The notes under the pieces are model-generated. The model had not been told where the DNA came from and made no database searches. It saw only the letters and a list, made by a program, of their open reading frames with translations. DNA of 64,000 bases. Source: Cycas panzhihuaensis. Taxonomy: Eukaryota > Cycadophyta. A program made the position numbers and the translations under genes. Shown piece after piece: positions 12,043 through 23,234 of this stretch. The stretch spans positions 76,825,741 to 76,889,740 of the forward strand of contig CM041465.1 in NCBI GenBank assembly GCA_023213395.1, in the 5' to 3' direction. How positions within the stretch are numbered: the first letter of the stretch is position 1; every line of letters starts with the position of its first letter.

Positions 12043-14776
12043 AAAAAATTATGTGAGAAACTTGGCAATTAAAATCCACCACCAAACATAGATTACATTG
12101 ATATAGAATCGTGTCTTATAAATGGACTTCAGATCTTTATTTATTGATTAGTAAGTGCCTCAAATGTATAGATATTGATTATATCCATCAGCCCAAATAA
12201 TATCATAAATATTAAATTATAAGTTCACACAAACTATCACCATAATTATATTAGTTGGGTAACACCACTTTAACATGATGTAAGAGATCAATTTGACCTT
12301 TGTCTATTTTTAGGTGAAGTATTTAAGGCGTGACTATACTTGCCTGAAGGCCTCTCTTATGGCTTCAAGCTTCTCTTCTTAAGGGGTTAGGTATTCTCCT
12401 CATATTTACTCTTCTGATCCTTTGGTATTCTTGATTTTTTATTAGTTCTCTTCTCTTGCTTGTTCTATTTCTTATTTATGTTTTTTCTTTCTCATTTGTT
12501 TTGTGTTTCCCTCCTCTCCTTCCTTGTTTGTTCCTTCGGGAAGTTTTTTGTTCTTTCAAGGGTTTGTTCCCTTCTAGATCATATGTTTTCTAACATCTCT
12601 TCTAGGTTGGTATGAGCCCTAATTTGGTCTCTTCTTGACCTTTTGGTTGTTACCTTTTGTTGTCTAGTTGGTCTCTTGATCTTGGGATCTATGTGGGTGT
12701 GATCTCCTTTTACTCCCGTGTGGTGTTACAACTTGGTTTGCCTTAGTCAGGCCCTTTGGGTTAATATTGCTCATCTCTTCACTTGTTTTGCTAAGGTTTG
12801 TACAATTCTCTCTATTCCTTCAAGGGTTTGTTTGACTTCATTTGTGGTAGTGCAAGTTGGTTATGGTGATTAGTGTGATGATTGAGTTATTGGAGTTGGG
12901 TATGATATGTTGATGGTGAGCATTGGTGGCCAAGTTCATTAGTGTCCCCTAGCAAAAGTAAGTCCTTTATATGTTTAGTTTGGATAGTTCTAAGGTTGTG
13001 ATGCTCTTTGGATATCAACAAAAGTGAATCTTAGTTGCTCGATGATTGGGACATGGGTGGTTTCATTAATATTTCATGCTTACTCCTCTTTGCTTATGGA
13101 TATTCTTAGGGGTGGTAAGCATTTTTAGTATGGTAGTGGTGGTAATGGTTGTTGGTCTAGGTGAGTGCCTTAAGTAGTTACAACTTTCTTGTGTGGCCTC
13201 TTATTGTCAGTATATTAGTATATGGTTCACTACTCTAGGAACAATGGATTAATATCTTTATCCTCATTAGAATAGAGGCAATTGGATCAACAATTTGCTC
13301 CCGCTAGTTCTTTCTTTCTATCTTACCAATTTGCAATGATTTAGTCAAATGGATAGAGCATTCTGAATCTATGAAAATTAATTTAAAAGTGTGGAGTATT
13401 TATTTGATGTTAGAGGCTTGTTAGTTTGGTGATAATATATTTTTGGCACTATTGCATTGATGTTTAGTGCCTAGTGTTGATCATTATCCCAAGGTAGATT
13501 GATGATGTTTGGATCAACTCACTTTTGAGTACTAGTTTAACATAGACATTATCTACCTAGTGTTCATCATCTTAAGGCATTTGTTTGAATACCTCCTTCC
13601 AAAGCCTAGTGTTTAGTGTTAGAGGAGTTCAACCTTGTTTGGGAGATTTGTTAATTACTATTGGGATCTTGTTATTTTTATTTAGTGATTATGTTTTTTA
13701 ATCAATTCATCAGTAAGGTTAGTATACCCTATGGAAAAATACCTTAGGCTATTGCAGCTTGGTCCATCTCTAATTTTGCTTGTGTAGATTCAAACCATCA
13801 ATAGTCATATACATTGATTTAGTAATGGTTGTCTAATCATAATAAATGACAATGTTGATTATCTACTAGTCTTGCATGCTTTGCATTTTAAAGGAGATAT
13901 CTTCTGGATTGGTGAAGTTATATGATAATGTGTCAATTAATAATGGTATGCTAGTGTCTCGAGTGAGTAGTTGACTCAAGTCTTTCAATGATGACTCCAA
14001 CACTATTGGACTAATGTTGTTGTTAATCTACCTTTTCTATTCAATCATCCTACTTGTTGGACATTGCATATTCGACATCACTCTATGTTGAGCATATTTC
14101 TATGAACAACAATATATTTGACTAAACTTTTATGACCAAGCATATATGAACACAAGTGAATAAGTGTGAATGTCTTACCTTCTCCAATAGGTATTATGCA
14201 TTTTGGTTGTTATTAGAGGGAGTTTTTATTAGGTGACACCATTTTTCATAATTAAAGGATTAATGATGTTACTTTATGCAATGCTTAAAAGGTTGTATGA
14301 TGATATATTATTTAAATCAGAGTCATATGTTATATATAGTTGAAGTGTTGAGTTATGGTTTATCAATTAGAATTGGTAAGAATAAAGTGTGCTTTTCTAG
14401 AGTTGTTTTCTTAACGTATGGGTATAGATTTTGTTGGCAAAATGGAGCACTTACATTAGATTAACACTCCCAGTGATGGCTACAGAATTCATGGCCTAAA
14501 TTACTATTACTCCTTAACATGGGGATGGTATATTGAAATGACAATAATAAGATGAAGTGTTAACATGGCATTCTATACAACTACTGGGTGTTGTAAGGTT
14601 TGATTTCGAGATGCTTTCAACCATCTAATTACTAAGTGGATGATTTCTTCCAATGGAGGATAAATCCTGTGTTGAGCAATTGTGATCATACTTAGCAAAC
14701 CTTCTTAGCAAAAGTGAGTCTCAGTCATCAAGATGAGGCATTGACAATTTTGTTTTATGCCTAGTTACCAGTAAAA
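12043..14776. other. Gene-free stretch
   Basis: 2.7 kb without a recognisable domain in any frame. 12350-12800 is T-rich (CTTCT and TTTGTT runs). The longest open frame (62 codons at 14276) has no family features. Confidence 0.5.
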
Positions 14777-14904
14777 ACTTATCTTTACTTTTCATTAATA
14801 GAGGTCTGATAAATAATGTGTAGAAGTATGTCTCATTAAACGTTTGTCTCTACTTTTCATTAATAGGGGTCTAATTAATAATATGTCTATAAATACTTAT
14901 ATTC
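14777..14904. repeat. Two-copy direct repeat, about 65 bp unit
   Basis: The block CTTTACTTTTCATTAATAG with the following GGTCTRATWAATAATRTG occurs twice in tandem. It abuts the left end of the truncated copia pair. Confidence 0.7.
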
Positions 14905-16200
14905 TAAACATAATGGAATCAACTTTAGGCATAATGAGTGTATAGAGCAACTTATAGAGATCGTTACTTTCTATCCTTTATACAATTATAACTTTATTCC
15001 TTTTCATGTCTAAAATAAAGAAGTATCCATTTTTATCAAACATAATCCTCACTTTCTTCTTTCCTAATTGAGATAGAGACAATAGATTCTTTTTTATTCT
15101 AACAAAAAAAAAGAACATTTTTAATTCTTTAAACCTTTCCATCAGTTTTTATAACAATTACTCTAATTCCATGAATGTGAAAAGGATAATTGTTACTTAG
15201 ATTAATTGCTCTATCAAATAGATATGGTTTCAAAGTTTTAAACCACTCTCTTTTTCCTACCAATGATTAGATGCTCTTGAATCAATATACTAGTCATCCA
15301 TTTTGACAAAACTAGCGACAAGGATAACAACAAAAGTTGTTTCTACTTTGTCTTCCACTATGTCTTGTTCTTTGCTACAATGTCCTACAACTTGCTTCCC
15401 TCTTTAAATTTTTGCACATCTTTCAAGACATTGGTATGGAAAATATCCAAACTATTCACAGTGATAACACACATCAAATACTCAACAATCATCGAAAAAA
15501 TGATTTGGTATCCCGTAATCAAAACAAACTCTAAAGTCTCTTAGGGGAATTGACCTTGCTCAACCTCTTCTTTTTTACCGACGACCTCTAGAACCTGTCT
15601 AACTTCTATTTTCTACTAGAGGTGTTTTACTATAGGCTTAGAAATTAAATTGCCCTCATCCTTTATTGCCTAAGTTGAGTTTTGAAAGAAAAGACTCTTT
15701 AATATTAACTTCCTCTTCATATCTTTTATTCCTCTACTCTTGGTTCAACATATGCCTTGTTAAAATCTCAAAGAACATTTTAATAGTTTCACCTCCTTAT
15801 GTAAGCATATTGACCATGTTATCAAATGATTTAGGTAGTTTATTTACTACTAATCGAATAAGTTCTATATTAGCAATCTTGTCTCCTACTGTAATAAGAT
15901 TATTTTTTTACATTATTTACCTTCATAACGAAATCAAAGATTAGATGATTTTCTCATTCAAAGCTTATACAAGTCTTTTCTCAAAGCAATTATTATAGTC
16001 TCATTCCTTTGGCTAAATAAGGAAGTCTCAACTTTCTATATTTTTATAGAATAACCTATACCATCTACATAGGTCAGAAGAGAGTCAGAGATTGAAAACT
16101 TAAGAATGGCTATGGCTATATTATCTCTCTTCCAAGCTTATTAAATCAACAATATCTGAGGATTTCTTTTCTTCTCCGAGAGTAATTACTAAATAGGCTA
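14905..16200 (-). pseudogene. Copia C, unit 1: gag-protease fragment
   Basis: The minus strand encodes a copia gag (RHMLNQEY-like region near 15750), zinc-knuckle remnants near 15430-15530, and a protease active-site stretch near 15270 reading YIDSRASNHW, where the family has YLDSGASNHM and the Trp before YIDS is a stop (TAG). It runs into the start of the GAG-pre-integrase and breaks off at 14905. The gag start is lost: the ATG of the sister unit is ATA here (plus strand CTATTTT for CCATTTT), and about 100 bp after it are deleted. Integrase, reverse transcriptase and RNase H are absent. Confidence 0.78.
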
Positions 16201-16900
16201 TTTTCAAATTTTGAATATAAGCGATAAAAACTTTGAGAATGTTCTTATAGGTCACACGATTGTACACTATATGAATTTATATGTAAATTTACATATGTAT
16301 AAATTAGAATGATAATGGGTGTAAAATTAAGCTCTTGAGAATTCTAAATCTATAATTGCCTTTTAAAGATCTCTTTTGGTTTGATAAAAATCTGAGTTAA
16401 AAACCTAGAGTATGATTAAGATTTTTTGAGAAAAATGCTTGTATTTTTTAAAATATTTAATAAAGAACATCAAAATTACTCTCAACAGATTTGTCTTAGT
16501 AAGAGTAAGATTTTGAGATAGATTTTACCTAGAGTAACTAAGTAGTTTGAAAAAAAATTGTAATAATTTTCTTAAGCCTACACCCACTGAAATTTCGTTA
16601 AAACAACCTCAGAGTAAGAGAATTTTGAGTTGAGCCTTTAGAGAAGGATGACAGCCTCCTCAAAATGATCATGTTAGTAAAATTTTAGCCAAATCTAAGC
16701 ACCTCAAAAAAATCACCCATATAGCCCATACTTTATCTATACAATATCTATACTTTATTCATACATCATACAAATAATGTCATTTCTTACTTGACAACTT
16801 GAAGATTATTAAACTCCTTCATATTCTTTTAGAAACCTTGTAAAACTAATTATTATATTCTTCTCTCTAAAAACCCTAAATAACATCAAATAGAGAACCT
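16201..16900 (-). other. Leader of copia C unit 1
   Basis: About 0.7 kb between gag and primer-binding site. It aligns with 18335-19018 in unit 2 through shared blocks such as TTTTAAAATATTTAA and ATAGATTTTAC. No coding sequence seen. Confidence 0.65.
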
Positions 16901-16912
16901 TGCTCTAATACC
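16901..16912 (-). promoter_or_regulatory. Primer-binding site of copia C unit 1
   Basis: On the minus strand TGGTATTAGAGC, one mismatch to the initiator tRNA-Met site, preceded by the LTR end GAGCTTCA. Past about 10 bp of LTR the sequence switches directly into the coding end of unit 2, so the LTR of this unit is missing. Confidence 0.75.
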
Positions 16913-18326
16913 ATATGAAGCTCACACATATTCTAAACATAATGAAATCAACTTTAAGCATAATGGGCATAGAGAGCAACTTATAGAGATTGTCACTTTT
17001 TATCCCTTCTACAATTACAACTTTATTCCTTTTCATATCTAAAATAAAATAGTGTTTGTTTTTATCAAACACAGCCCTCAGTTTCTTTTTTCCTAACCAA
17101 GACACAAATAACATATTCTTTTTCATTATAAGAAAACAAAAAAAAAATATTTCTAATTCTTTAAACTTTTTCATCAATTTCTATAGCAATTATTCGAATT
17201 CTTTGAATGTGAAGAGGATCATTGATACTTAGCTTAATTATTCTATCAAAATGATATGATTTCAAAGTTTCAAACCACTCTCTTCTTCCTGCCATTGATT
17301 AGATGCTCTTGAATCAATGTACCAGTTATCTGTTATAATAAAACTAGTGGCAAGGGGAACACCAAAAGTTATTTCTACTTCGTCTTCCATTGTGCCTTAT
17401 TTTTTGCTATAATGTCCTACAACTTACTTCCCTCTTTAAATTTTTGCACATCTTTGAGGACATTCATAGGGAAAATATCCAGACTATTCACAACAATAAC
17501 ACATATCAAATACTCAATAATTACTAAAAGAATGCCTGGTATTCTGTAGTTAAAACAAACTCTAAAGTCTCTTAGGGGAATTGACCTTGTTTGGCCTCTT
17601 CCTTTTGACCAACGACCTCTAAAACCTGTCTAACTTTTATTTTCTACTGGAGATGTTCTACTACATCCTCAAAAAGTAAATTGCCCTCATCCTCTATTAC
17701 CAAGTTGAGTTTTGAAAGAAAAAACTCTTCAATTTTAGCTTCCTCTTCATATCTTTTATTCCTATACTCTTGATTCAACATATGCCTTATTAAAGTATCA
17801 AAGGACATGTTAACAGTTTAACCTCCTCCTATAAGCATATTAACCATGTTATCAAATGATTTAGGTAGTTTATTTACTACCAATCGAACAAGTTCTATAT
17901 CAGTAATCTTGTCTCCTACTATAATAAGATTGTTTTTTACATTATTTACCTTCATAACAAAATCAAAGACTAGAGGATTTTCTCATTCAAAGCTTATACA
18001 AATCTTCTCTCAGATTAATTATTCTAGCCCCATTACTTTGGATGAATAAGAAAGTCTCAACCTTCCATATTTTTGTAGAAGAGCCTATACAATCTACATA
18101 TAAGAAAAGAGTCAGAGATTAAAAGCTTGAGAATGGTTATGGCTACATTATCTATCTCTTCCCAACCTCTTAAATCAACAATATCTGAGGATTTCTTTTC
18201 TTCTCTGATTACTATTTTCCATACATTTTTTTTCTCTTAAGAGTCCTTCCATTTTAATTTTCCATGTACTAAAATTTATTTCTATAAGTTGATCAACTTC
18301 TTCAAGAGCAATTACTGAAGAGGCCA
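16905..18326 (-). pseudogene. Copia C, unit 2: gag-protease fragment
   Basis: A better-preserved copy of unit 1. Gag opens at ATG 18324-18326 (MASSVIALEEVDQL), with in-frame blocks LVVNKLPKSFDNMVN and MSFDTLIRHMLNQEYRN. Two degenerate zinc knuckles follow in different frames; one has Tyr for Cys, the other Tyr for His. The protease site near 17300 reads WYIDSRASNQW, keeping Asp but with Arg for the Gly after DS. A 90-codon open frame (16905-17177) holds the protease end and pre-integrase start (KKNMLFVSWLGKK), then breaks at the same point as unit 1. The rest of pol is missing. Confidence 0.82.
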
Positions 18327-19018
18327 TTTTCAAATTTTATAAATCTGAACAATAAAAACTTTGAGAATGTTTTTATAGGTCATACAATTGTGCATTGTAT
18401 GAATTTATATGTATAGATTAGAATAATAAAGGGGGACAAATTAAGCTCTCAAGGAGTAGATTCCAAATCTATAATTTTTTTTTTCTAAGATCTCTTCCAG
18501 TTTGATTAGAATCTAAGCTGAAAACCTAGACTACGACTAGAGTTTTCTGAGAAAAATACTTGTATCTTTTAAAATATTTAACAAAGAACTTCAAAATTGG
18601 TCTCAACAAATTTATCTTAATAACAATAAGATTTTGAGATAGATTTTACTTACAGTGACTAAGAAATTTGAAAAAAAATTATAATAATTTTCTTAAGCGT
18701 ACGCCCACTGAAATAGTCAAAACGACCTCAAAATAAGTGAATTTTGAGTTGAGCCTTTAGAGAAAGATGACAACCTTCTCAAAATGATGCAAGCACTCCT
18801 CTAATCACTTTATAAAATTTGTTTATACAAACCACACTTTATCTATACAATGTTTATACTTTATTCATAAGTTATACAAATAATGCCTTTTCTTGTTTGA
18901 CAACCTAAAGATTATTAATCTCCTTTATATTCTTTCAAAAACCCTACAAACTAATTATCAGACTCTTCTATTTAAAAACCCTTTACAACTGGACTCATCT
19001 TAATCAAACTAAGAACTT

Positions 19019-19031
19019 TACTCTAATACCA
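19019..19031 (-). promoter_or_regulatory. Primer-binding site of copia C unit 2
   Basis: On the minus strand TGGTATTAGAGTAAAG, next to the LTR end GAGCTTCA. It matches the site of unit 1 and is two mismatches from the canonical site. Confidence 0.7.
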
Positions 19032-19500
19032 TGTGAAGCTCACAATGAATGTTCATATAATTAATGACAGATATCCCTTTATAAATATAATATGAGTTAC
19101 ATGAGCCTTAGCCAGGGCTGGATGCATGTGAACCACTTATCATAGGCTGAGTAAAGAGGGAATGACACATCACCTTCATGAAGAAATATTAGTATAATAC
19201 AATAAAGCTTAGAGAAAATATTATTCTTAACAATTGCATTCGAATAGATTAGTGTACTTGAAACAATGAAGTCATGTTCAAAGGCTTTCAAGGGATTTGA
19301 AAATATTTGATATAATTTTCTCTAAAATAAAAAAGGGTAAGTATAATTTCTGGGTGGATTTGGCAAATTAAATTCCCCTTCTTGTGGCATCTTATGCTAA
19401 AAGGTCAACCCCACTTTATGAAAATTTTACATATATGAAAAAGAAAAAAAAAAAAAAAAAAAGTCAGCCTAAATAAAAAAAGTAAAAAGTTAGTAAACAT
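19032..19500 (-). repeat. LTR remnant of copia C (outer end uncertain)
   Basis: Sequence outside the primer-binding site, ending GTGAGCTTCA on the minus strand. A TATA-like motif ATTATATTTATAAAGGG lies at about 19076-19093, 45 bp before the LTR end, as expected for an LTR promoter. There is no second copy to set the far boundary. An A19 run occurs at 19444-19462. Confidence 0.5.
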
Positions 19501-20282
19501 TTTGGAGAAATGCTACATATGCCTTAATACATTTTAATACTTTAATAGTATAATACTATATGACATTAAGGCATGACACCTATATGTGTGTGTGTGATGA
19601 TCTTAGTGCCAAGTGTCTAAATGCATTATAAATAATATACATTATAACTAATAATAAATGTGGTTAAATTACTCAAGAAGAAAATAAAACTAGAGCATAT
19701 GACATGAGTGAATTCTTAAGAAAAAGTCTCAAGTCTTGACCCTTTTGTATCTAATATCCCTTTTATAAGTCTATTTAATTATTAGTGTGGTTTATAGAAT
19801 AATAATTGACACCCAAACCTGTATATTTTTAATCCTTCTAAAATGTGATTTAAAAATGGATTTTGCTCTAATTATTTACTAATTGCCTTAATCAAAGGTA
19901 GTTGTAAGCCAAAGATGTTTAAATTATAAGAGATAACTAATTCCTAATATAAATTAGAGAGGTGGTGAGTCATTCTGACTAATTAGCATTTGAGATTTAG
20001 GCATCTAAACATAAGTATGAAAACCTTTCATTAATCAATCCATTGAATGTAATGTTGACTCTGTAATTATGAATCTATGATTATGGCTCTTGTGATATTT
20101 ATGGGAGTTTGGTTCTCTAATTTTACATGCTTATACTAGATTTGTGATAAATTCTACTATGCTTATATCTGACATTGATTACCAAGATGGTTTTCTATTG
20201 TGTTGTAAAGATGTCCAACTCCTGTAAAATGCTAGAGGGCCTTAGTGAGATGTTGAAGGAGTTGAGTATGAGATGGCATATA
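19501..20282. other. Gene-free AT-rich stretch
   Basis: No coding or RNA feature recognised. A short TG run lies near 19585. Confidence 0.5.
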
Positions 20283-20287
20283 GTTTA

Positions 20288-20505
20288 TATAGGTATCACA
20301 AGGCAACAAAGAATGAAAGTAAGAAGAGACAAAATATCTAAATGTGTGGGTGGTGTTGATCAACACCAGAGTCTTCAGACCTCATAGTAATATAGACGAG
20401 AGTTGGGAACATGCCTCAAGTCTACTATTGCCCAGTGTTAACAAATGTCGAATAACCTGACAACTAAATATTTGATACTTACTCCAATGTGGGTATTATC
20501 CTAAT
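20288..20505 (-). repeat. 3' LTR of copia D
   Basis: It aligns with 25213-25425 through AAAGAGACAAA-, GGTGTTGAT-, GTCTTCARACCTCA- and AAATATTTGR-type blocks. The right end is near the purine tract GGAGAGATTAGG (minus strand). Confidence 0.78.
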
Positions 20506-20720
20506 CTCTCCTAAAATGCTTATTTGAGGAGAATCCAAACTTATCTTTGAATTTGTTGAATTTTATTTTATTGAGTGCCTTTGTGAAGATGTCTACCACC
20601 TGATCCCCTATGCTATAGAAAACCAACTCTAACTCTCGTTGTTGTACTAGATCTTAGATGAAATGATGTACTTATATAAACCCTGTCTTCTTTGCCATTT
20701 ATCTCAAAACCTTAAAATTG
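20506..20720 (-). pseudogene. Copia D RNase H tail
   Basis: Only the last part of RNase H remains: LVQQRELELVFY, then DQVVDIFTKALNKIKF, the conserved end of copia pol, in one open frame. Upstream the sequence jumps to the reverse transcriptase N-terminal half, so the palm box and the first RNase H acidic residues are deleted. Confidence 0.82.
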
Positions 20721-21120
20721 TTAAGAGATATATTTTTTCATTAAAATATCTATTCAAGAAGGCACTCTTCACATCCATTTGATGGACTATTCAACCATGT
20801 TATGCACTTAAACCCATGATGAATCTAACTATTGTTAATATGACTACAAATAAAAAGATTTCATTATGGTTAATGCCTTTAACTTAAGCATAGCTTTTTG
20901 TAACTAGTTAGGCCTTATACTTATTAATCAAACCATTTAGCTTGTACTTAATCTTGTAGACCAATTTTGTTTTAATGGCTTTTTTTTGGTGTGATAAATC
21001 AACTAACTTCTATTTATCATTATTTACTAAGGCATTCTACTCCTATTTCGTTACAGTCTTCCATTCATCTTAACTATTTACCTCTTCAAAATTTTAAGGC
21101 TTACTATCATTCTTTCAAAA
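20721..21120 (-). pseudogene. Copia D reverse transcriptase, N-terminal half
   Basis: Minus-strand blocks match the start of RVT_2: a K-A-I-x-T-K-x-V-Y-K-x-K region, then LINKYKA, a KGINHNEIF block, and HQMDVKSAFLNRYF. No palm Asp-Asp box follows. Stops (TAA, TAG) interrupt it, some where the family has Gln or Arg. Confidence 0.75.
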
Positions 21121-21709
21121 ATTGTGTCTAAGATAGCTTGAGGGGTATGACCCCTTTGCACCTATTTTGAAACTTTTTGACTTGAATGGATGGCCTTACC
21201 CCACTTGTATTAATTGACATAGGTACATTTATATCATTTGAATTAAGTTCTACATCAACCATTATATTTTTACCTTTATCTTTTTTATCATCTTAATAAA
21301 ATCTATCTTTATTAAAGATGACATCCCTGTTCATGATGATTTTTTAATCCTTAGGGTCATATAATTTATAAGATCTTTATGTATTATTATATTCTATAAA
21401 TATATACTTAGTATTTTTTCCGTTTAACTTAGTTCTTTTTTATTTTAGAATATCTGCATATGTTATGCACCTAAATACTCTTAAGTGTTTGATGTTAGAC
21501 TTGTGCCTTGTTTAAGCGTATTTAGGTGTGACCCATTTAACTACTTTTATTGTAAATTTATTTAATAAGTAAATAGTTATATGAATATATTCTGCCTAAA
21601 ACTCATTGGCAAGATGCTTATCCTTAAGTATACTCATTTCCATCTCAACAATTATCCTATGTTTCCTTTCTACAATCCTATTGTCCTTGTCCAACTAATA
21701 ACAAATTCT
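21121..21709 (-). pseudogene. Copia D integrase C-terminal half
   Basis: It begins at the catalytic-Glu motif (NRIVERKHRIIVEM, Glu present). It continues through the C-terminal signatures YLLNKFTIK, HLRVFRCITYA, KCIF-like and KIIMNRDVIFN, then a Lys-rich linker. The two catalytic Asp and the pre-integrase are gone: the preceding sequence is protease, directly joined. Confidence 0.8.
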
Positions 21710-21961
21710 TTATCTAACTAATAACATGTTTTTTTTTAGTGTAAGGACATGAAATACATCATTGATGTACTTAGTCTCTCTAAAATATGTTTGGATAGAT
21801 ACATTCTCTTTATTTGTTGTCACTTCGAGAGTAGTACTATATTCAAGTATGATTTTGTTTGTTTGATAATTGTCTAACTCCTTAAACCATTCATTCCTAT
21901 AAGTCATATGGATGAAGTAACTTAAGTTACTGTACCAATTATTCTCTTCTTCATTAGCCAT
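21710..21961 (-). pseudogene. Copia D protease
   Basis: An 83-codon open frame. NNWYSNLSYFIHMT corresponds to the active-site motif WYLDSGCSxHMT, with the catalytic Asp replaced by Asn and the Gly by Tyr. The family block INDVFHVLTLKKNMLLV ends the domain, and a few codons later the integrase Glu motif begins, about 0.8 kb too early. Confidence 0.82.
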
Positions 21962-23234
21962 TAAACTTGATAGAAAAGTCTTTCATTTTCCTTTGGTTCT
22001 TCAATTGTTATATTCGCCATTCTCTTTTGCATATTGGACCTTTTTTAAAAGTAATTGCTTTTTAAGTGTCTATTTCCATGGTAATAAGAACATTGTATTG
22101 TTCCTCTTCATCTTTCTCTAAGATTTCTACCTTTTTGTCCTTGATTTTTTTCCTTCGAACTTGGTCCTCTACATCTATAGTTTTAGGATCCATAATGTTG
22201 ATTTTGGTTTATAAAACTTTGTTTTTGTCCTTGATTAAACTAACATTGATTTTCATAAGTTTGGCATTAATAAGATTATCCTTGTCCTTGATAAAATTAT
22301 CCTTCATAAAATTGCCCTTAGTTCCTATAATTTTAACCCCAATCTCTAGGAGATTTACCTCCTTCCCTTAGAACTTTAGCCTTCATAAAATGGCCTAAAC
22401 TTTACCTTAGTGGCAAATGCATGCTCTAAGGATGCCATAATTTTCCTTTTTTTCAACAATTAATAATATAGCACTAAGTTGATCAATTTTATGTGTAATA
22501 AAGTCCTTAGAAATTTTAATGTTTATGGTTACCATTTCAAATTTCTTGAGCTAAAAAGAACAAAAGAATATCGTTGTGTAAAATCTTGATTAAAAATGCT
22601 AAAGATATTTTACTTGGATGTCTACATCGGAATTCAAAAATGCTATAACAACATTGAGCTAAAAAAATAAAAAATCACATTTTGAAGAAAAGCAGGATTG
22701 AACTAAGAAATAAACGAAAACACTCTAGTGAAAATCCCTATTGTGTGACTATAAAGATTTTTCAAATTCACCAACATTCCTTAAAATCTTTTTTACTATT
22801 TATTATTCATTAAAATTTTCTCATAAATGCCTCATTTAATTAATTAAGTCTTAAATCTTAGTTATGAAATCATTAATCCCCTCACTGTTATTCATTTGAC
22901 AATTTTCAAATCTTGTAGTTTTGTTGTAACAACTCCTTCGTAGGAAATTTTCAATGCATCCTATATCTTGATGTAGTTGCCTCACTTACTCTTGAAAAAA
23001 TGTAGTCCTCCAAAACACATAAAATAAATGCCAAAGCCTCATTATCATTCTTTTTGTACTCCTTGAAAGTATTCTTTTCATCTTAGTAACATTAAGATCA
23101 AGTGAACTATAACTATTTACAATTAAATCCCACATATCTTCTGATACAAAGATTACCTTCATTATTCAAACCCAATTTAAAAAACCAACGCCATCAAACT
23201 TAGGCACCATTATATTGTTCATACTAAATGACAT
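21962..23234 (-). pseudogene. Copia D gag
   Basis: Gag starts at ATG 23232-23234 (MSFSMNNIMVPKFDG), a classic copia opening, followed by FLNW and EDMWDLIV. A UBN2-like region runs to KKILRNV. A 225 bp stretch without coding character (22551-22775) then interrupts the frame, which resumes at KKFEMVTINIKISKDF. The zinc knuckle near 22045-22090 keeps its first Cys and the His but has Tyr at the second and fourth Cys positions. Confidence 0.78.
22551..22775 (-). other. Insertion or intron-like segment inside copia D gag
   Basis: 225 bp on the minus strand that begins GTTGGT and ends TTCTTTTTAG. Removing it joins ILRN to LKKFEMV in frame, which fits the usual I-L-R-S-L-x-x-K-F-E/D gag motif. The 3' end has a pyrimidine tract, as in a spliceosomal intron. 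About 58 bp of it resemble part of the insertion in element F at 43457-43715, which favours a small shared repeat instead. Confidence 0.5.

Larger units (their letters stand above)
14905..19043 (-). mobile_element. Tandem pair of truncated copia elements (C)
   Basis: Two head-to-tail copies, about 2.0 and 2.1 kb, of the same truncated structure: LTR end, primer-binding site, leader, gag, protease, start of pre-integrase. Both break at the same pol position (TATTCTAAACATAATGR at 14903 and 16929), so the deletion came before the duplication. Unit 1 has decayed more, with a gag deletion and a lost start codon. Confidence 0.75.

Noticed and set aside
12350-12800. T-rich stretch resembling a promoter or untranslated leader
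   Set aside because: No open frame or transcription signal follows it.
22066-22371. 101-codon plus-strand frame rich in Ile, Leu and Ser
   Set aside because: Antisense of copia D gag; the repetitive composition comes from the Lys/Asn-rich gag strand.
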